Source of the DNA: JBBSDP01 sp038240605
Lineage (GTDB): Bacteria > Planctomycetota > Phycisphaerae > Tepidisphaerales > Tepidisphaeraceae
NCBI GenBank assembly: GCA_038240605.1
Contig: JBBSDP010000009.1
Coordinates: forward strand, 48,639 to 112,638
Direction of reading: 5' to 3'
Length of the DNA: 64,000 nucleotides
A program made the position numbers and the translations under genes. The number at the start of each line of letters is the position of its first letter. Within the stretch, counting starts at the first letter, position 1. Below are positions 1 to 6,482 of the stretch, piece by piece. A model generated the notes under the pieces. It saw only the letters and a list, made by a program, of their open reading frames with translations, did no database searches and was not told the DNA's origin.

Positions 1-267
1 ACTTACGAGAGCGGCATGGTGCCGGTCGGCGATGCACGCCGTCGGTTCAACGTTCGTTTCTATATCGTGGCGATGATCTTCCTGGTCTTCGACGTGGAAA
101 TCGTCTTTCTCTATCCGTGGGCAACCATCTTCGCCCCTTCGCTCCAGAACAAGTCGCACACGGGACTGGACGCCGGACTGCTGCTCGCCGAGATCCTCAT
201 TTTCGTGGCGATCCTGCTGCTCGCGTACATCTACGCCTGGGGCAAGGGCGTCTTCCGCTGGGATTGA
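1..267 (+). CDS. nuoA: NADH-quinone oxidoreductase subunit A (partial, 5' end outside window)
   Basis: This is the C-terminal part of NuoA (Complex I subunit 3), a small membrane subunit of the proton-pumping NADH dehydrogenase in the cytoplasmic membrane. The frame is open from base 1 and reads TYESGMVPVGDARRRFNVRF, which matches the conserved YE-G-P-G-AR-RF-V-F loop of the family. The hydrophobic segment around FLVFDVEIVFLYPWA is the family hallmark, with an acidic pair inside the membrane. A last transmembrane helix ends in YAWGKGVFRWD. The first ATG inside the window (base 16) is internal, so the true start lies upstream. A [2Fe-2S] ferredoxin gene follows 6 bp downstream, probably in the same transcript. 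Confidence 0.95.
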   Translation, partial: TYESGMVPVGDARRRFNVRFYIVAMIFLVFDVEIVFLYPWATIFAPSLQNKSHTGLDAGLLLAEILIFVAILLLAYIYAWGKGVFRWD

Positions 268-273
268 CCTGCG

Positions 274-654
274 ATGCCCAATCCCGAGCACGTTCCGCCG
301 GCGGCGATGGCCGCGAAGTTCGGCGTGGGGAAGCTCGCCCGTCACCTGTTCATCTGCCTCGGCCCCGACTGCATCGACCCAGCGCTGGGCGAGCGGACTT
401 GGGAATACCTCAAGAAACGCCTGAAGGCGCTAAACCTCGCCGGCCCGGACGGCCCCTGCTACCGCACCAAGTGCCAATGCCTGCGCATCTGCACCGACGG
501 CCCGATCTGCGTGGTTTACCCGGAGGGAGCGTGGTATCGAAACGTCACCCTGGAGAATGCCGAACGCATCATCCAGGAACACCTGATCGGCGGGCGAATC
601 GTCGAGGACCTCTGCTTCGCCCGCAATGCCCTCACGACGTCGACGACTCCGTAG
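274..654 (+). CDS. thioredoxin-like [2Fe-2S] ferredoxin
   Basis: A 126-residue protein of the thioredoxin-fold [2Fe-2S] ferredoxin family, related to the C-terminal domain of NuoE and to the Aquifex/Clostridium type of small ferredoxin. The cluster ligands are probably in HLFICLGPDC (about residues 26-35) and in CYRTKCQCLRICTDGP (about residues 63-78), followed by the typical VVYPEGAWY stretch. It is likely a soluble one-electron carrier. The gene starts 6 bp after nuoA, so co-transcription with Complex I genes is likely, but a physical role in Complex I is only inferred. The 3' end overlaps the convergent gene at 632-1090 by 23 bp. The tail after residue 115 (ALTTSTTP) is low-complexity and not family-like. 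Confidence 0.85.
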   Translation: MPNPEHVPPAAMAAKFGVGKLARHLFICLGPDCIDPALGERTWEYLKKRLKALNLAGPDGPCYRTKCQCLRICTDGPICVVYPEGAWYRNVTLENAERIIQEHLIGGRIVEDLCFARNALTTSTTP

Positions 655-1090
655 TGGGCGGCCGCTTCGTCCCTCGCGCCAGCAGCCGAATCAGCGCCGG
701 CGCCGCGAGCACAACCGCCAGCGCCCAATAGGGGACGGCCCACAGCCTCCATTGGATCTCGCCATTGGCACCGCGGCCCGACTGAATTGTGAATCCGCGC
801 TGCCCGCCATGGACGCCCGCCTTGATGGTCGCGCGAAGGCGAGTATCAAAATCGCGCCAGCTCCTCAGATCCGTTTCGCCTGCCGCCAAACCGAGCGATT
901 TGGGACGCCCGCCCCAGTCATCGGCGGCGACGACCAGCTCGCCGTTGGAGGAGGCGATCGTCCACAACGTACCCGGCTCATCGAACGCCAGCTTGGCCGA
1001 CGAGCGGTAGCTTTGCGCCCAGAGCACGCATGTCACCAACGCGAGCATCAGCAGCAGCGTGGAGGCAAAGCCAAGGGCACGTCGGGTCAT
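632..1090 (-). CDS. small membrane-anchored protein of unknown function
   Basis: A 152-residue protein with an N-terminal hydrophobic segment (about residues 8-27, LGFASTLLLMLALVTCVLWA) followed by a soluble region, then a second hydrophobic stretch (VPYWALAVVLAAPALIRLL, about residues 119-137). Its layout, with a VPYW-A motif before the last helix and SNGEL near the front of the soluble part, resembles short hypothetical proteins that I associate with planctomycetes. No enzyme motif is visible. The start codon ATGACCCGA lies only a few bases from the 3' end of the group II intron remnant, so the promoter may lie in the intron or have been replaced by it. Function unknown. Confidence 0.6.
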   Translation of the reverse strand: MTRRALGFASTLLLMLALVTCVLWAQSYRSSAKLAFDEPGTLWTIASSNGELVVAADDWGGRPKSLGLAAGETDLRSWRDFDTRLRATIKAGVHGGQRGFTIQSGRGANGEIQWRLWAVPYWALAVVLAAPALIRLLARGTKRPPTTESSTS

Positions 1091-1143
1091 TGGTAGTCCT
1101 CAGGCGCGATGGCCTGTTAGCTCCGTTTCCTGAGGACCCCGTT

Positions 1144-1178
1144 CAAACCGTACGTGCGGATTTCCCGCATACGGCTTA
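1144..1178 (-). ncRNA. group II intron domain V
   Basis: Read on the minus strand, AAGCCGTATGCGG, a GAAA-type loop, then TCCGCACGTACGGTTT form a 34-nt hairpin with the AGC catalytic triad at the 5' side, a GNRA-like tetraloop and a two-base bulge. This matches the strongly conserved domain V of bacterial group II introns. It lies directly after the maturase stop codon, as expected. Confidence 0.75.
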
Positions 1179-1188
1179 CCGATGGTTT

Positions 1189-1677
1189 TCACGTGCGACA
1201 TGCGCGACCTCCGGAATAACAGAGGGTGCCGAGTAACTGATACAAGCCGTGCGCGTTGCCTGTACGGAAGTAATTGCCCCAGCCGCGAAGCAGGGGATTG
1301 AGTTCCCCGATCACTTCGCGGATGTCCTTGAAGCCCGCCCAGCGGCGCGAACTGGTTAAATCGTGTACCTTGGCTCGAACGGACTTCATAGCCCGCCGCG
1401 ACGGCCACCGGAAAAGATAGTGGCGTCTCTTGAAGTGAGAACGCACGATCCGCAGGTGACAGCCGAGGAAGTCGAAGCCTCCCTTGCCAAGTCCCAGTTC
1501 AACCAGCCGCGTCTTGGTCGGATGCAGCTCAAGACGCAGTCCCTGAAGAATCTGTCGCGCCTGTGTCAGCGCCGTTTGCCCCTGGGCCGCCGATCGGCAG
1601 AGGATGACAAAGTCATCGGCATACCGCACCAGTTGACCCAGATGCCCGCATGTGCTGATCCAAATGCGATCGCTCAA
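1189..1677 (-). pseudogene. group II intron reverse transcriptase/maturase, C-terminal remnant
   Basis: The 162-residue frame holds the catalytic motif VRYADDFVILC (RT motif 5) about 20 residues from its beginning. It continues through the thumb with KTRLVELGLGKGGFDFLGC and then the maturase domain (ELNPLLRGWGNYFRTGNA), all typical of intron-encoded proteins. A full-length protein has about 400-500 residues, so motifs RT 0-4 are gone and the product cannot be an active polymerase. The frame closes 11 bp before the domain V hairpin, so the C-terminus appears native. The ATG used here overlaps the stop of the ATPase gene by chance and is not the original start. Confidence 0.85.
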
Positions 1678-2912
1678 TCGAAAAGCCCCTTCGGTTTAAT
1701 CGAGCTTCCGGCGCGACGACGTCGAATGAATTGTCCCAACAAAGGAACGGCAAACGAATATCTTCCGTGTCGATTCTTGTAAATTAGCCCCATGTCACAC
1801 AGTTTTGCCAGCATCTGATTCACATGGCTGGCGCTGAAGCTGCTTTCGGGGTCACGTTCTGAAAAATCGACGATCTCCGCCACCGTAAATTCCGCTTCCG
1901 CCGATTCTAGAGCGGCGATCACGTTCAACAGGTCACGCTGCCGATCGGTTGCCCTTGACCATCGACCTTCGAAAAAGTCCGCATCCAGTTTCCGCACGAT
2001 ACCTCGGAGATCGACCGATGGTGTCGCCTCTCCGGCGTCGATACGCTGAATGAAAATATCGTAAGTTTCCCGGCAAAGAAACTGAATGAAATAAGGATAG
2101 CCGCCGGATTCCCTGACGATGTTCGCCACGGATGTCTCAGAGAACGAAACGGGGCATGCATCCTTCTTAACAGGTTCTGTAATTGCCTTGCGGCTATCCA
2201 CTTCGTTTAGACGATCGATATGAATTACGTGAAACATTCGCTCGGAAAACGTTCGCGCTTCCACGAGCTTGGGAAACAGCGTGGGAAGCCCCGTCAGCGC
2301 GAGCATGAACGGAATCTCCTTCTTTTGAATCGACTGGAAAACGTCGAGCAATAACGACAAAGGATATTGCTTGTCGGACGCATGGTCCGCCAGGTTTTGA
2401 GCCTCGTCGTAGGCAAAGATGATCCCCCGTTTTCCAGTTTCCTTCAGGTGATGCCATACTACTTCCAGGACGCGTTTTAACTTGTCGGCCACCAGACCAG
2501 GAGTTGTCTGAAAGATCGATTCGAGCACGCTGTATTCCAAGGTGTGCCGAACGATCTCCTTTTGCTTTTGCAGGCCGAAGCCGCGCACTTCTTCTTCATG
2601 AATGACCAGCTGCGATGTTACGACCGCGAGGTCGGCCAAAAGGCGAACCGACAGATTCTCCTCAGTCACACTCGAAGACTCGGATAAATCCGTTCCAATC
2701 CAAAGCCAGCCCGCTTCGATCGCGTAGGGCTTAAAAGTTTCCAAAAGAACCGTCTTGCCAACGCCTCGGAGACCCGTCAGCACCAGATTTTCCAAAATCA
2801 CGTCCTGTTCAAGCAAACGTTTGAATTCGACGATTTCCGACACACGACCGGCCAGATAGGGTGGCATGTGTCCGGCACCCGGGCGAAATGGATTCTTGAA
2901 CGGCTTGGGCAC
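1674..2912 (-). CDS. AAA-type ATPase with C-terminal winged helix
   Basis: A 412-residue P-loop ATPase. Near the N-terminus it has FRPGAGHMPPYLAGR and then Walker A GLRGVGKT (about residues 48-55). Walker B is IIFAYDEAQNL (about residues 164-174) and a sensor-like LTGLP follows at about 206-210. The last ~90 residues (RQRDLLNVIAALES to MLAKLCDMGLIYKNRHG) look like a winged helix. The layout fits Orc/Cdc6- or STAND-like ATPases often carried on mobile DNA. The DNA is visibly AT-richer than its neighbours and the upstream region is very AT-rich, suggesting acquisition. The tail RRRRAGSSIKPKGLFD ends at the group II intron junction, so the original C-terminus may have been altered. Specific function unknown. 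Confidence 0.8.
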   Translation of the reverse strand: MPKPFKNPFRPGAGHMPPYLAGRVSEIVEFKRLLEQDVILENLVLTGLRGVGKTVLLETFKPYAIEAGWLWIGTDLSESSSVTEENLSVRLLADLAVVTSQLVIHEEEVRGFGLQKQKEIVRHTLEYSVLESIFQTTPGLVADKLKRVLEVVWHHLKETGKRGIIFAYDEAQNLADHASDKQYPLSLLLDVFQSIQKKEIPFMLALTGLPTLFPKLVEARTFSERMFHVIHIDRLNEVDSRKAITEPVKKDACPVSFSETSVANIVRESGGYPYFIQFLCRETYDIFIQRIDAGEATPSVDLRGIVRKLDADFFEGRWSRATDRQRDLLNVIAALESAEAEFTVAEIVDFSERDPESSFSASHVNQMLAKLCDMGLIYKNRHGRYSFAVPLLGQFIRRRRAGSSIKPKGLFD

Positions 2913-2930
2913 TTTTTACCCTTGGTTAAT

Positions 2931-2968
2931 AAGTCTCATAAATTTATATGGATTTATAAATTAAGTCA
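2931..2968. promoter_or_regulatory. AT-rich paired palindromes upstream of the ATPase gene
   Basis: Two 10-bp perfect palindromes, ATAAATTTAT (2938-2947) and ATTTATAAAT (2952-2961), lie 4 bp apart and are flanked by AAGTC on both sides (2931-2935 and 2963-2967). They sit 20-55 bp upstream of the ATPase start, in the otherwise G+C-rich gap before argH. The place fits an operator or the core promoter of the ATPase gene. This is an inference from symmetry and position only. Confidence 0.35.
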
Positions 2969-2973
2969 ATCAT

Positions 2974-4395
2974 CTAACCCCTGCTGATTTCCGAAAGCCG
3001 CTTTTTCCACTCAGCCAGGCACTTGAGGAACGGCGCTCCACCCGCTGCGCCGGCACTCTGGTAGCGCATCACGACGTTTCGTGCGCCCAGTGCTTCGAAC
3101 GCATCCTCCCCGATCCCGTCCGCGCGGGCTCCCGCCCCCTTCGCGGCTTCGACGAAGTCCGCCACGGTAAGTTGCGCCAGGGCTGATTTCTTCTCCCGCT
3201 CACACCGTGCGACCAGCGAACCGACTATCTGATGCGCCGTGCGAAACGGGATCCCTTTCGTGACGAAATATTCCGCCAGGCTGGTCGCGTCGAGGAAGCC
3301 ACGATCGAGCGTGGGCTCGATCCGTTCCTTGTCGTAGCTCGCGCTGCTGACGATCGCGGCGGCCATCGTCAGGCAACTGCTGACCATGTCGTAGGCGCGG
3401 AAGATGATGCGCTTGTCTTCCTGTAAATCGCGGTTGTAGCCGATCGGCAAGCCCTTGAGGATCGTCATGAGGGCGAAGAGATCGCCATAGACGTTTCCGC
3501 AACGACCGCGGATCAGCTCGAGCATGTCCGGGTTGCGCTTCTGCGGCATCATCGAGCTGCTGGTCGTGTAGCGGTCGGCAATCTTGATGAAGCCGAACTC
3601 GGTGGACATGTAGATGATCCACTGCTCGGCCCAGCGGGAGAGGTGCATGGAAATCATTGCCAGATCGAACAGGAAGCGCGCGGCCGTATCCCTCGACGCG
3701 GTCGAATAGATGCTGTTGTACGGGGCTGAAGCGAAGTCGAGCAAAGATGCCGTGAGTTGCGCGTCGAGCGGCAACGAGGATCCGGCGATCGCGCCGCTGC
3801 CGAGGGGGCTCTCTTCGCTATCGTTGTCCGCGGTGTTCAACATCGCGATGCGGTCGCGTGAGAACATCCAGTACCAGGCCATCGACTCTGCGCCGGCGCA
3901 TATCGGTTGCGCCCGCTGAAGGTGAGTGAACGATGGCATCACAACGTCCCGCGACCGGTCCGCAAGATGCAGAAAAGCGATGCCGAGCAGCTCCATCGTC
4001 TCCCCCAACTCCTCCCCCGCCGCATCGATCCAGAGGAGCAGGTCCGTCGCCACCTGATCGTTCCGACTCCTCCCCGTATGCAACTTTCGCCCCGGCTCCC
4101 CGATCCGCTCGATCAGCGCCGCCTCGATCACCATGTGAATGTCTTCGAGACTTTCGTCGAACGTGAAGTTTCCTGCCTTGATGTCGCGTTCAATGCCCGT
4201 GAGACCTTCGATGATCTGACCGCGCTCCTGATCCGAGATCAGCCCCACCTTCGCCAGCATGGTCGCGTGGGCGATGCTCCCGGCGATGTCGTGCTTGTAG
4301 AGCCTTCGGTCGTAGCTGATCGATTCAACGAACGATTGGGCGAGCTTGTCGGTCGCTTCGCCGATCCGCGCCTGCCATGACTTTTCCTGGGACAT
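2974..4395 (-). CDS. argH: argininosuccinate lyase
   Basis: ArgH cleaves argininosuccinate to arginine and fumarate, the last step of arginine synthesis, in the cytoplasm as a homotetramer. The fumarase/aspartase-superfamily signature SSSMMPQKRNPDMLELIRG is present, as are HTGRSRNDQVATDL and LQRAQPI-G. From ATGTCCCAGGAAAAG (4393-4395) the protein has 473 residues, normal for the family. An upstream in-frame ATG would add an 87-residue low-similarity extension and is rejected. The family fit continues to the C-terminus (RNVVMRYQSAGAAGGAP). No other arg genes are adjacent, so it is probably transcribed alone. The gap before the AT-rich ATPase gene is short. Confidence 0.96.
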   Translation of the reverse strand: MSQEKSWQARIGEATDKLAQSFVESISYDRRLYKHDIAGSIAHATMLAKVGLISDQERGQIIEGLTGIERDIKAGNFTFDESLEDIHMVIEAALIERIGEPGRKLHTGRSRNDQVATDLLLWIDAAGEELGETMELLGIAFLHLADRSRDVVMPSFTHLQRAQPICAGAESMAWYWMFSRDRIAMLNTADNDSEESPLGSGAIAGSSLPLDAQLTASLLDFASAPYNSIYSTASRDTAARFLFDLAMISMHLSRWAEQWIIYMSTEFGFIKIADRYTTSSSMMPQKRNPDMLELIRGRCGNVYGDLFALMTILKGLPIGYNRDLQEDKRIIFRAYDMVSSCLTMAAAIVSSASYDKERIEPTLDRGFLDATSLAEYFVTKGIPFRTAHQIVGSLVARCEREKKSALAQLTVADFVEAAKGAGARADGIGEDAFEALGARNVVMRYQSAGAAGGAPFLKCLAEWKKRLSEISRG

Positions 4396-4424
4396 GCGGG
4401 CAATTGTAGGGGCACCGCAGTAAA

Positions 4425-4612
4425 GATGAAGCACACGACGCGATCGCTTGCAGGGTCGCGACCGTGAGGGCGGTATTTGTCCGACCGAGAACACCGCTTG
4501 CTGACGCGCGCGGCTCTGAAACAAGAATACAAAAGCGGGTGGCCGCGCGAAGATCAAAGGTGCGAAAAAAACCGTGGTGTAAATTTCTTCGCGCCTTCGC
4601 GGGGCCGGCGGG
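4425..4612. repeat. degenerate palindromic repeat remnants upstream of argH
   Basis: The gap between argH and the regulator gene at 4672 holds GGTCGCGACCGTGAGGGCGG (4454-4473) and CCGCTTGCTGACGCGCGCGG (4494-4513), which resemble the GAGCCGCGACC/GGGAGCG hairpin at 54690-54772. Further on are CCGCGCGAAGATCAAAGG and TTCTTCGCGCCTTCGCGG (about 4541-4606), which look like weathered arms of the CGCCAAG-unit palindromes. No coding sequence is supported here. Confidence 0.4.
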
Positions 4613-4671
4613 CGGGTTCGGGGGATTGGCAGATTATCCGCCAATAAGGGGGTCACTTCTCCTTCGGGAGT

Positions 4672-5061
4672 TCAGTCGACCCATTCATCGAGGGTGGCGC
4701 TGGCGGTGGCGAAGACTTCCTCGGGGGCAGGCGTTTTCTTCGTCTCGCGCACGGTCTCGGCGGGTTCCGATGGGGTGAGCCTTCGGTGGCTGATGGCGGC
4801 CAGCAGACGCCGAACGTGCGATTCCAGCGCGGTACGACCCGCGGGCGTAAGGACGAAGCTCGTGACCGGCTTGCCTTCGCGGAATTGCTTGTCGATCTCG
4901 ACTAGGCCCGCGGTCTGGAGCCGTTTGGCGTGGGCGGCGAGGTTGCCATCGGTGAGTTGCGTCGTGCGGCGCAGGTGGACGAACTCCTGTCGTTCCTCCA
5001 CCGCCAGGGCCGTCAGGATCCGCAATCTGCCCGGATTGGTCACCACTGCATCGAAGGACAT
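4672..5061 (-). CDS. winged-helix transcriptional regulator
   Basis: A 129-residue protein with a compact winged helix in its first ~85 residues. NPGRLRILTALAVEERQEFV, LRRTTQLTDGNLAAHAKRL and VEIDKQFREGKPVTSFVLTP are the scaffold, recognition helix and wing of the MarR/ArsR-like 'HTH_34' type. Members usually repress or activate neighbouring membrane-protein genes. The C-terminal ~40 residues are charged and Pro/Glu-rich without a recognisable ligand domain. No metal-binding Cys pair is visible, so a metal-sensing ArsR role is unlikely. It is divergent from the exported protein gene starting near 5329, which could be its target, but nothing in the sequence proves that. Confidence 0.8.
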   Translation of the reverse strand: MSFDAVVTNPGRLRILTALAVEERQEFVHLRRTTQLTDGNLAAHAKRLQTAGLVEIDKQFREGKPVTSFVLTPAGRTALESHVRRLLAAISHRRLTPSEPAETVRETKKTPAPEEVFATASATLDEWVD

Positions 5062-5163
5062 GTTCGCTTTATCGGACCCGATCCTGCCCAGGCTTGAAAT
5101 GTTCCGGTTTTACCGTGTGGCGGAGATTCGCCTGTCGGTTGCGCGGCGAAAGCGAAGGCGTTC

Positions 5164-5208
5164 AGCAGGGCGGACATTCCTAAAGAATGATCTGCCCCAC
5201 TAAAGAAG
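5164..5208. repeat. REP-like palindrome (CAGACATTCC family, degenerate copy)
   Basis: The sequence GGGCGGACATTCC (5168-5180) followed by GAATGATCTGCCCCAC (5186-5201) forms an imperfect hairpin. The strand also carries the TAAAGAAGGC tail that follows the same element at 31550-31560. It belongs to the same family as the perfect palindromes at 31527-31548 and 47694-47713. Confidence 0.55.
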
Positions 5209-5328
5209 GCTTCAATGGGCTGTAAACGTTCGCCTCACTCGCCCGCACAATTTGGCACTTATCTTCGCGAGCGGTAAAATCTCCGCGTCTTTCCTATGAA
5301 TTTCGCGGGGCAGCAGGAGACAACCGGT

Positions 5329-6450
5329 ATGACGAGGGTCAATTTGCCAGGGCAATCCAGCGTGCGCCGATCGGTCGCGGTGATCGAACGGCTGGAACGG
5401 CGCGAACTGTTCGCCAGCACGCCCACGCTGTTCACCGCCGCCCCTCTGGTGACCGATGGCGTCCTCACCGCGCCGCACACCGACCCGAAACTGATCAACG
5501 CCTGGGGCATTGCCCCCAACCCCTCGAACGGCGGTTTCGCGGTCGCCGCCAACGGGACCGGCGTGGTGAGCTCGTACGATGCGGCCGGCGCTCCGACGTC
5601 GGCGGCCATCACGGTCCCCGCCCCCGTGGGCTCCACGAGTGCCGCCGCCCCGACTGGCCTCGTCCTCAACACCGCCAAGTCAGCCTTCAAGATCACATCG
5701 GGCGGAACCTCGGCTCCGGCGACTTACCTCGTCGCCACGGAAAACGGGACGATCGCAGGCATCAACACGTCGGTGAATGCCACCTCCGCGCTTACGGGGG
5801 TCGACGCATCGACCAACGGCGCGGTCTACAAGGGGCTCGCGGTGCTCGGATCGGGCAAGAGCGCGCAAATCCTCGCCGCCAATTTCCACAATGCGACCGT
5901 CGACGTTTACGACAGCAAATTCCAACCGGTCTCCACCGCCGCCAAATTCCGCGATCAGTCGATCCCCGTCGGCTTCGCGCCTTTCAACGTGCAGGTCATT
6001 GCCAACAAGGTCTACGTGACCTACGCGATGCAGGACACCGCGAAGCATGATGACCTGGCCGGCGCCGGCAACGGCTACGTGGACGTCTTCAGCACGAAGG
6101 GGATCCTGATGCAGCGACTCGCCCCCCAGGCGACGGCGCTGGGAGGCACGCGGCCGTTCAATTCCCCATGGGGCCTGGCCAAGTCGCCGGCCGGCTTCGG
6201 AACGCTCGGCAACACGATCCTCGTCGCGAACTTCGGTGACGGCACGATCGACGCCTTCAACCGCGCCGGCGCCCTCGTCGCCGTGATGCAGGGCACCAGC
6301 GGCCAGCAGATCCAGATTCGCGGCATCTGGGGCCTGGCAGCGGGTGCCGGCAAACATCACAACGCGCTCTATCTCACCGCCGGACTGGCTTCCGAAACCG
6401 AAGGCGTATTGGCGACCCTCATCGCCCAGGCCAGGACGAAGAAGGGTTGA
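5329..6450 (+). CDS. exported TIGR03118-family protein with LEPR-like motif
   Basis: A secreted protein of about 373 residues. The N-terminus carries AVIERLERRELFAS, which fits the LEPR-XLL-type motif found near the start of large exported planctomycete proteins. The rest is rich in Ala/Gly/Thr with repeated strand patterns such as NAWGIAPNP, PTGLVLN, YKGLAVLGSG and NSPWGLAKSPAGFG, matching the TIGR03118 family of predicted beta-propeller proteins. The start at 5329 is preferred because GGAG lies 9 bp upstream; an in-frame ATG at 5296 lacks a ribosome site. The last residues (TKKG) show no sorting signal. Its substrate is unknown; surface location is inferred from the motif. Confidence 0.82.
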   Translation: MTRVNLPGQSSVRRSVAVIERLERRELFASTPTLFTAAPLVTDGVLTAPHTDPKLINAWGIAPNPSNGGFAVAANGTGVVSSYDAAGAPTSAAITVPAPVGSTSAAAPTGLVLNTAKSAFKITSGGTSAPATYLVATENGTIAGINTSVNATSALTGVDASTNGAVYKGLAVLGSGKSAQILAANFHNATVDVYDSKFQPVSTAAKFRDQSIPVGFAPFNVQVIANKVYVTYAMQDTAKHDDLAGAGNGYVDVFSTKGILMQRLAPQATALGGTRPFNSPWGLAKSPAGFGTLGNTILVANFGDGTIDAFNRAGALVAVMQGTSGQQIQIRGIWGLAAGAGKHHNALYLTAGLASETEGVLATLIAQARTKKG

Positions 6451-6482
6451 GAACTCGCCACGCCCTCGCTGGAAATGCCTGA

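Larger units (their letters stand above)
1092..1678 (-). mobile_element. 5'-truncated group II intron (3' part retained)
   Basis: On the minus strand this stretch reads, in order: the back half of a group II intron reverse transcriptase/maturase (1677-1189), a domain V-like hairpin (1178-1144), and a stem formed by GTCCTCAGG/CCTGAGGAC (1096-1104 and 1129-1137) in the place where domain VI or the 3' splice junction is expected. The 5' part (domains I-III, RT motifs before YADD) is missing. The junction at about 1675-1680 coincides with the stop codon of the neighbouring ATPase gene. Loss of only the 5' part is what incomplete reverse transcription during retrohoming leaves. The right boundary at 1092 is approximate. 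Confidence 0.75.

Noticed and set aside
4396..4656. An 87-residue N-terminal extension of ArgH
   Set aside because: The extension has no similarity to the family and runs through degenerate repeat sequence; the start at 4395 gives the normal length.
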